Positions 57,501 through 64,000 of a stretch of 64,000 bases of DNA are shown here, in pieces. The notes below the pieces were generated by a model. The model had not been told where the DNA came from. It worked only from the letters and a program-made list of their open reading frames with translations, and made no database searches. How positions within the stretch are numbered: position 1 is the stretch's first letter; every line of letters begins with the position of its first letter. Position numbers and translations under genes: made by a program. Origin of the DNA: Apodospora peruviana (taxonomy: Eukaryota > Ascomycota > Sordariomycetes > Sordariales > Lasiosphaeriaceae); the NCBI GenBank assembly GCA_033439685.1, contig JAUEDM010000007.1, positions 744,001 to 808,000 of the forward strand, written 5' to 3'.

Positions 57501-58485
57501 GAGAGACATGAGAAGCATTGGACATGGGACCTGGCCTGGCGCCGGAACCTCGACTTGGCGGTCTGCCGTTCTGGTCTTCCCATGGATGCGATGAGTGCGT
57601 CGGCGTCGGCGTACCTCCCGATCTTGCGTCATTTACCGATACTGACCGTACCATACTACTTATTTTTTCTAAATCATCTGTCAGCGCTGCCGCTCGATCG
57701 GCCGGGTTGAAGAGAAGCTCCGGGTCCTTACCAATGTCCAGCACGTTTCCACCACGGCTGGTATCTAGGTGGAGTGGCGCATTGCATGTCGGGCAGTACT
57801 GCGACTCAAACTCGCGAATGAACTCGTAGAAGCAGGCCTCGTGGGAGACATGGGTGCACGAAAACTGAAGTATCCTCTCGCCCCGCAACGTATGTTCAAG
57901 CGGCTCCTCGCAAACTGCACACTCGCTGCCCACAAACGTGCGCTCTCGGCGCGACCGACTCCTGTCCGAATTCATCATGCCCGATGCTGTTATCGTCCTG
58001 GAATTGCTCTCGCGCGACTTGCCTGAGCCGGCAGAGGCCGTTGAACGGTGCGATGGCGCTCGAAGGGTTGAAGATGCGACCGAACTGCCTGGTGAGGGAG
58101 ACGCAGGTTAGCAAAGGAGTCATGAAGTCACTGCGCTGATGCCCAGTGCTCGTCTGACCATGGCAACACGCAGTGGAAATACGGCACAGCCAACTCCGTC
58201 CATACCGACACCAACATACACCCCGCCTTGGAAGGCCAACGTACTATTGTCTGGATATGGACCTCCGGCGTAGGGCCTTGCAGTGCTGCTGCTTGAGTAG
58301 TTCGAGTAGTTCGGCCGGTCGAAGTCTGTTCTCCACCCGCGGGCGCCACCAGACTGTGCGCCTGAAGATGAGTCGGGACCGAGGAGACCAAGCTCCGTCA
58401 GCGTCGATAACTGGGCGTCCTGTCCCCTCCTTTGCTTTTCCCTGCCGAAACCTGAATTCGAGCTGTGATGCGATCTGCTGAACAT
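54582..58485 (-). CDS. RING-PH-VWA scaffold protein of the FAR1/STE5 class
   Basis: Probable pheromone/MAP-kinase or polarity scaffold. Exons 58220-58485, 56942-58084, 55881-56840 and 54582-55827 give 1204 aa; introns are 135, 101 and 53 nt, all phase 2. After a Ser-rich N terminus comes a RING-H2 finger with ligands Cys144, Cys147, Cys165, His167, His170, Cys173, Cys186 and Cys189. A Pro/Ser-rich linker leads to a PH-like domain (about 470-600, FGKLRLYGTLRVGKDKVSWQ) and a VWA domain (from VPVDVVVVVPVSASMQG). In that order, RING, PH and VWA are the hallmarks of yeast Ste5 and Far1. The VWA metal motif DxSxS reads PVSAS, so the first Asp is missing. The C-terminal part is Pro/Ser-rich with helices (MRRLELLTSDMLTRAL-like, then EASLEWINHP). 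Alternatives are a RING E3 ligase with VWA domain. The start is the first ATG of exon 1; near-identical residue context supports it, not transcripts. Confidence 0.82.
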
Positions 58486-61400
58486 GTGGAGAGAGCTGTC
58501 GCAAAGAAGATGATGCACTTAGGTAAGTTGCGCAAGGCCCAAGGGGCAGGGATCGATCGGTGATATGTTGGGTATGTCTATGATATTAGAGGGCCGTTTT
58601 GACTTTTCCGGGGGATCACCCTGGATGTTGGCCAGTAACTGTAACAGGTCCTAGGTCGTCTTTGCCGCCCCGCTGCCCACCGTCAAAACTGGAGCCTTGA
58701 TCCGTCACGCAAGCTTGGGTCAATCCTTTTTTGGGATGTTGTTTCAGACGTCGTATCAACAATGCAGAGACAAGCCCACGGTGAGCGGGGAGGGCATGGT
58801 TACGCTGCGCAAAGCAGGCAAAATTGAAAGAATGCAGACTTGTCAGAAAAAGGCTCGCCGGTCGCTCTCCTGATGTCAATGGCTAAGTCTAGAGAATTCG
58901 TCGTCGATGTGGAGGCTGAATGAAGTGTTTTGCAAATTTCCTCGTCAAAAAGGGCGAGTTCTCGGTATCGGAAGCCGGCTTGGTCGATATTCTGTAAGCT
59001 TTTGCATTCACCGTGGATAGGAACTAATAGGAAAAAGGGGGTCAAGGTGTACCTAGCCGCTGTCATTCGTCGGTGGCGATATGAGCCGTCTAGCGAGTGG
59101 CCCGTGATGTGTCTTTGGATGGTCCACAGCAAGGCGGAATCGCAAATTATCTCAGAAAATGGCTTGATTGGGAGGATCACAGAGTATTCTGTCTTTGCTC
59201 CTGGATATGCCGACTGTGCCAGGAAACTGCTCGAGCGCCAATTGGGGCTTTGGTTTGCGTATGATTGCGAGATGCTGCTGTGGACTTTGAGTCCCTGCCG
59301 TGTCCCTTTTTCTCCGATTTAGACACCCGTCATTCCTCTTCCCTGAGAATCTGCAGCGAAACGGCGTGAACGATAACTGGGCGGGCTTCCAGGTTGTCCT
59401 GACTGAACGCTCCTGCAGGTCTGTGGCCAACGGTCAGGCACTTGGTCTTCCAGAAAATAACTCCGGCGGTCGACACACCCTACAGGACAGTTTTAGAAGA
59501 GCAGATATAAATGACCTGAAAGATGACGAGAAAAATCGGGGCCTGCAGGATATTTTATTAACTGGTCCGCCACATCAAGTTCCCCGGCCACTCGTTGCTG
59601 CATCACGCCAGCGGGGGAGGGAGGATCCCAAGAAACATCCATCGGGAGGGGAGGAGAGGCTGTGTGTGGGCCGCCGGTCGTCTGGGTCAGTGGGCAGCCG
59701 GGGGCCTAGAGGTCGTGGGCTACGACATCAGCCCTGTCCCTGCTCCCTGTTGTTACTTTTTGTGGTTGGAATTGACCGGGTCAAGACTTCGCACTAACGA
59801 AACTGCAAGGGGCGGCAATTGGGGTGTTCGTGGGCTAGAGCTCGAAAAGGAACAGAACGCCAGGGGCTGTTGATAGCCTCCACGGCCTCCTCGAACGCTC
59901 CCCAAGGCAAGTCCACCGTTTATGCTCCCCCACCAATCGATAGACAAGGGTCAGTCGTTCGTCCAGAGCGAGGAAATTGAAGTTACTGAACCTGGAACTC
60001 CTTTGCTCTTTGAAGTGATTCTGCACATCGACGAATTGCACAAAATCATCTCAGTTGTGTATATTCCATAGTATCGTTCCGTCGGAGTACGGAGCACGAA
60101 TATTTGCACTGCACCGTTGTCCCTGGCAGAGAGCGAGCGCCCATCCATGCAATATTATCTCTGTGCCTCATGGTGCAATTGCTGGCCAGTCATGCCGCTG
60201 GGGCACCACTGCTGATTGTCCACGAAAGAAAAGGGCACAGCCATGGAACGATTGGTCTTTCGAGAAGCTGTGATGGATCGCCCGCGGAGGCAGGACGTCT
60301 GTGCCTGTCTGTCTGACCACACACATGTCACAGTCATTGGCGAAGTTATGTCTTGCACTACGGCACATGCGTGCAGAAGTTCTGCAAAGCGACGCACCAA
60401 AGGCGGCACTAAGGCACGTTATATTGAGGCACCATGTATGTATCCAACAGGACCGTTTTTCGAACCCAGGAGCTCGATTGAACGGTGGAAATCCGGCGTA
60501 ACTGCTCTGTATCCTCAGAGCGTCATGTTGAGTAGACTGTGCCAACTTGGTGGCGGATTTGATCTTTAAAGGCAGGTTGTCTGCCCTGATATGACTCCCT
60601 GCGGTGGTTCATCAACCCACGCTGGGGAAGTTGTAAGCCAAGAGGTAGTGGCCGGTGACGATCTGACGTAGACACCTCTGACACCTCTACTGTGGTATGT
60701 GCCTGTTGGGCTTTGTATCGCGTCTGACTTTTTGGTATCAGCGAGCGTCATAAGTCGGGGCAGTCGGATTGCGCCGCATATCAATCGTCTGTCCTTGCTG
60801 ATGTCGTTGCAATGCGTTTGTCACAGCCTCCAATAGACTAATGTTCCTTTGATCGCAAAAAATTGGGCAGGGAGTTGGTCCTCAGTGTCGATCTTAGACT
60901 TTGGCTCATGGTCAGCACGTGGCATCAGCAATCATGGCCAGATCAAAAATGTGCCAGATACTTCCGATCTTGGCATCCTTATTAGCTCTCTAAGCGGCGA
61001 GTGAGCCAAACTGAACAGTTTCCCGATTTGAGCATAACGAGCAGGGAAGGGAAATTGTCAGTGGAGAGTTACTCTCACCTCGGAAGATTTATCTCGGGAG
61101 TACGACCGCCAAGACCGGGAGCAAGCGTACCTGCCTGAGGAGAGACCCAGAAAGACGAGCCTGCCCAGCCTGTTCTCTGTACTTCATGGTGTTGGTCGCG
61201 AGAGAAGATGACCAAGTCGACAGCGGCCCGGCTTTGAACGTGCTCGGCAACGGGAGCTCTGTGGCACACTGTGGCGAGAGGGTTTATCATTGAGATGCTG
61301 GGTTACAGGTGGCAGTTCTGCGAGCTAACAGTCTCTGTTGGATGGATCCCAACGGTCCGCTCGCGTCCTTGTCGTCCTCGCCTGCCATGGCGTCCGCTTA

Positions 61401-62128
61401 TTTATTTCTTCGCCTGGTAAACAAGCGAGACGTTTGATAGGTGCGCAGACTTTTGTGCCATCTATCGGGTGGCACCAGGAGCTGCCAGACTCGACGCTCA
61501 GTCTCGGACATTCGTCCGTGCGCAACGCCAATGAAGAGTCTTAGCCGGCCGAGGTGACGATCTCGGTCTTGGTGGTGAATAGCGACTTTGAAGGCCCGGG
61601 AGCGACAGTGCCCTTCGCAAACCGACTAGTTGGCGGCCGCGGACGGTAAGCTTTGGGTGTTTCCTTTTGACAGCAGAAGCCATCCGAATAAAAAGTTTGT
61701 CGGCCAGATCTGGAACCACTTGGGTGCCATGCCTGCCGGATGGCATTCTTCGCAGGTCTTCCATGCATTTAAAAGGGGGTTGACCATTGAATAACTCCTT
61801 CGGAAGACATGGAAGCCCTGCAAGCTGGCCAGGGCAGGATCTTGAGGCTATTGACTGTTTGTGACTGCCGGCCCAAGGCATTCATGTGGCTGCTGTCCCT
61901 TGAGAAACCAGTCGTGAGGCTTTGGAAGGCTTGCCCGGGGACGCATCGTGCACTTCATGCGAAGGTGCACTGACGAGCGGGGTATGCTGTTGTGGCCCGA
62001 GGCGCTCGCGGGGGCGGGGACAGGACTTGTACGACTCATCCCAAAGGGTGAAAACGGAGGAAGGACAGATACGACGAGAGATGCAGGCACGGCAGGATGA
62101 GCTGGAGGTACAACTTCCATTGGAGTAT

Positions 62129-62140
62129 CTAGGTACCTAG
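62129..62140. repeat. 12-bp palindrome CTAGGTACCTAG
   Basis: Perfect palindrome containing the TAGGTA/TACCTA motif that recurs in many spacers of this window. Confidence 0.8.
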
Positions 62141-62729
62141 GAACTGGAATTACGGTGCGCGTGCTGGTTGTCGTTGCCGGGTTTGGAGGTGCAGCAACCA
62201 CAAAGGAAGTCGCCGTCGTCGGAGACGGGGTCATGTAGAGTTCAACTGTTTACCAAGAGGCAAGAGCACTGGAATGAACTGACCTGACTTCCAGGTCGGA
62301 ATTATGTCATCTCTCTCACTTCAACTTTCACTTTCTGTCAGCGTCAGAGATCGACAAACAGGGCAGATCATATCAGCTTCCAGATCCTAACCCATACCCA
62401 CGAGCTTATTATTAACACGCCAGATTCCTGACTTCTGCCAAGCTGTACAACACATCCACTTACATACACGTGTTGGAAGGCCAAAGCGATTCACAAGTCA
62501 AAGGTCTGTGGGCCTCCGCAAATCCAGCAAAGAAGGATGCACACCAAATTTTACACCGAGACCGTGCGTGCGTTCGACTTGCGTTTTGAGTTTACACCTG
62601 TATGGACCGCCTAAAGGCCAAGCATCACCAGATCTTGTCTCCAAGTGCACAGGCCTCCAGGGCCCGAACCATCATCGCGAGAAGCCAGACCGGCAGAGTC
62701 CACCTGAGCTCCAACGAGTCCACCAACCC

Positions 62730-62872
62730 CATCTCTCCATCTCCATCTCTCCATCTCCATCTCTCCATCTCCATCTCTCCATCTCCATCTCTCCATCTCC
62801 ATCTCTCCATCTCCATCTCTCCATCTCCATCTCTCCATCTCTCCATCTCCATCTCTCCATCTCTCCATCCCT
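62730..62872 (+). repeat. 14-bp minisatellite (CTCTCCATCTCCAT), about ten copies
   Basis: Alternating CTCTCCAT and CTCCAT blocks make a 14-bp unit, nearly perfect over about 130 bases and irregular at the right end. Because 14 is not a multiple of three, the frames stay open and translate to a 14-residue period (SPSPSLHLHLSISI); these translations are not evidence of a gene. Confidence 0.92.
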
Positions 62873-64000
62873 CCCTTTCCGTCCCTACCCTGGTTGCACA
62901 GACCAGACTTGCATATCCTCTTCGCCTTTGCCAGATGTTATGAGGTTCAGCCGAATGTCTGGAAAACTAACTAGGAGGGCTGATCCCCATCGCGGCATCA
63001 TCGCAAGAAGTCAATCAATGCGTATGGGTGGCACTTCAAAAGGTAGACTGTCGTCCATGGCTGATGGCTCGCCATCACTGTCATCACCTATTCGCCACCT
63101 CGGGCCGCCGCCGTGCAGCCATGCCACGCAGTCTCCGCAGTTTGCGACGGCCAGTCCGTCCAGAGAAAGATGTCGTCCTGGCTCTCGGCGACAAGACATG
63201 GAAGTTACCCTCCACTGTCCGGGAGACTGGGACGATGGCTTATCTGTTGTGTAAGTCTTGATATGCCGCTCTGCCGTTTTCTTTTTCGTCGCCTTCCCTT
63301 CCTGGCAGGCATGGGGAACCTGTCCTGACAGAGACCAACCAACCCGTTCCTCAACGTGGACGGGACCAACCGTTTGTCTCACCACAAAGCCTAGCCTTGG
63401 CCGTGGGGTGCCGCGGCTGGATATCCGCTTCTTTTTTCAGCTTCGAGGCTAGTGTCAAGAGTGGCTTGCCTCTACCGTTTCAGCAGCCCATGTTGAAAGT
63501 TTGCCAGCTATCACTGCATTCACTGATCACTATCGCTGGTACATTTGCACATGAAGCAGCACACAATTGCATCCTGCGACTCATGATGGAATCATGTCTT
63601 CTGAGACGCATCGCCATCTCCTTACCGTTCCCCAGTCGTTGTGCTATGGAGAGATGGGGGAAAGCCCGATCATCTGAACTTGCACAAACAACCCGCCAGG
63701 TCTTCGACTAGTATTAACTAGTGCCCTATCCTGGATGTTGGATGTGATATCTAGGCGGTGCTATAGGCGAAACCTTTTCTTTTGGTTCAATGTTGTTGTG
63801 CCCTGTCCCAGCATCTCGAGTAACCGTGGGACAAGAAGCAATGGCATGCGTTTGCGATAGTCTGCAGAGCCCTTGAAAGTCTCGGGGTTTGTGATTGGAG
63901 ACCCTTCCCGCGCCGATCAAACGGAATGTTTCTTTAAGGTTCTGCCATCAATGCCGCCCGCGGCGGCTTTGGGGAATATGATATCGGCATTATTTGTCCG

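Larger units (their letters stand above)
58486..64000. other. 5.5-kb gene-poor end region
   Basis: Many overlapping frames of 60-165 codons on both strands, none with a recognisable domain, convincing splice chain or protein-like composition. A Pro/Thr/Val-rich frame starting at 62234 (minus) is the most protein-like but is low complexity. The only clear element is the 14-bp minisatellite near 62.8 kb. The first few hundred bases must be the promoter of the RING-PH-VWA gene. Confidence 0.5.

Noticed and set aside
61848..62234. Pro/Thr/Val-rich minus-strand frame starting at an ATG
   Set aside because: It looks somewhat protein-like but is low complexity. I found no domain and no convincing neighbouring exons.
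62508..63254. 248-codon frame through the 14-bp repeat
   Set aside because: Its length comes from the stop-free minisatellite, and the flanks show no protein features.
1..64000. CRISPR arrays, operons, integrated virus or telomere repeats
   Set aside because: None was seen. The sequence is eukaryotic nuclear DNA with spliced genes, and no TTAGGG arrays, integrase or reverse-transcriptase motifs were noticed.

Overview
The window is nuclear DNA of a filamentous ascomycete, most likely a Sordariomycete and possibly from the Sordariales. Coding regions are broken by short introns (about 50-142 nt) with GT...AG ends and internal CTAAC/CTGAC branch motifs. Intergenic regions run from several hundred bases to several kilobases, and the genes are typical Pezizomycotina housekeeping and signalling genes. 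The species cannot be settled from sequence alone. All exon boundaries given here were read by eye and checked for phase; no transcripts were available.

Left part (1-14.6 kb): bases 1-4157 hold no intact gene, only a tRNA-like Pol III unit near 3.2 kb and a doubtful decayed NACHT/NLR-like stretch near 2.4-2.9 kb. Next come a divergent pair: the zinc-binding complex I subunit NDUFS6 (minus) and an Mpp6-type nuclear exosome cofactor carrying a C-terminal zinc knuckle (plus). From 6.3 to 14.6 kb is an 8.3-kb gene-poor stretch with one speculative two-exon small gene, a 20-base C run and a pyrimidine-rich leader-like zone.

Middle (14.6-43.1 kb): the STE23/insulin-degrading-enzyme protease, a large UBP12/USP15-type deubiquitinase, a broken AIG2/gamma-glutamylcyclotransferase-like gene (two frameshifts and a stop), MOT1 (TBP-removing Swi2/Snf2 ATPase, 1895 aa, one exon), a 3-kb divergent spacer with a 14-bp perfect hairpin, cohesin SMC3, and the Hsp90 co-chaperone CDC37 converging on it.

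Right part (43.4-64 kb): a fungal 2,3-dihydroxybenzoate/gamma-resorcylate decarboxylase-like amidohydrolase, an NHP10-like HMG-box protein divergent from chaperonin CCT8, a siderophore-type MFS transporter with a perfect iron-GATA-factor site upstream, and a RING-PH-VWA scaffold of the FAR1/STE5 class. The last 5.5 kb is gene-poor apart from a 14-bp minisatellite. The genes do not form a metabolic cluster. The most interesting points are the FAR1/STE5-like scaffold with a degenerate VWA metal site, the possible multi-compartment targeting of the STE23 protease, the iron-regulatory site, the decaying AIG2 gene with a RIP-like stop, and the exosome cofactor with a zinc knuckle.
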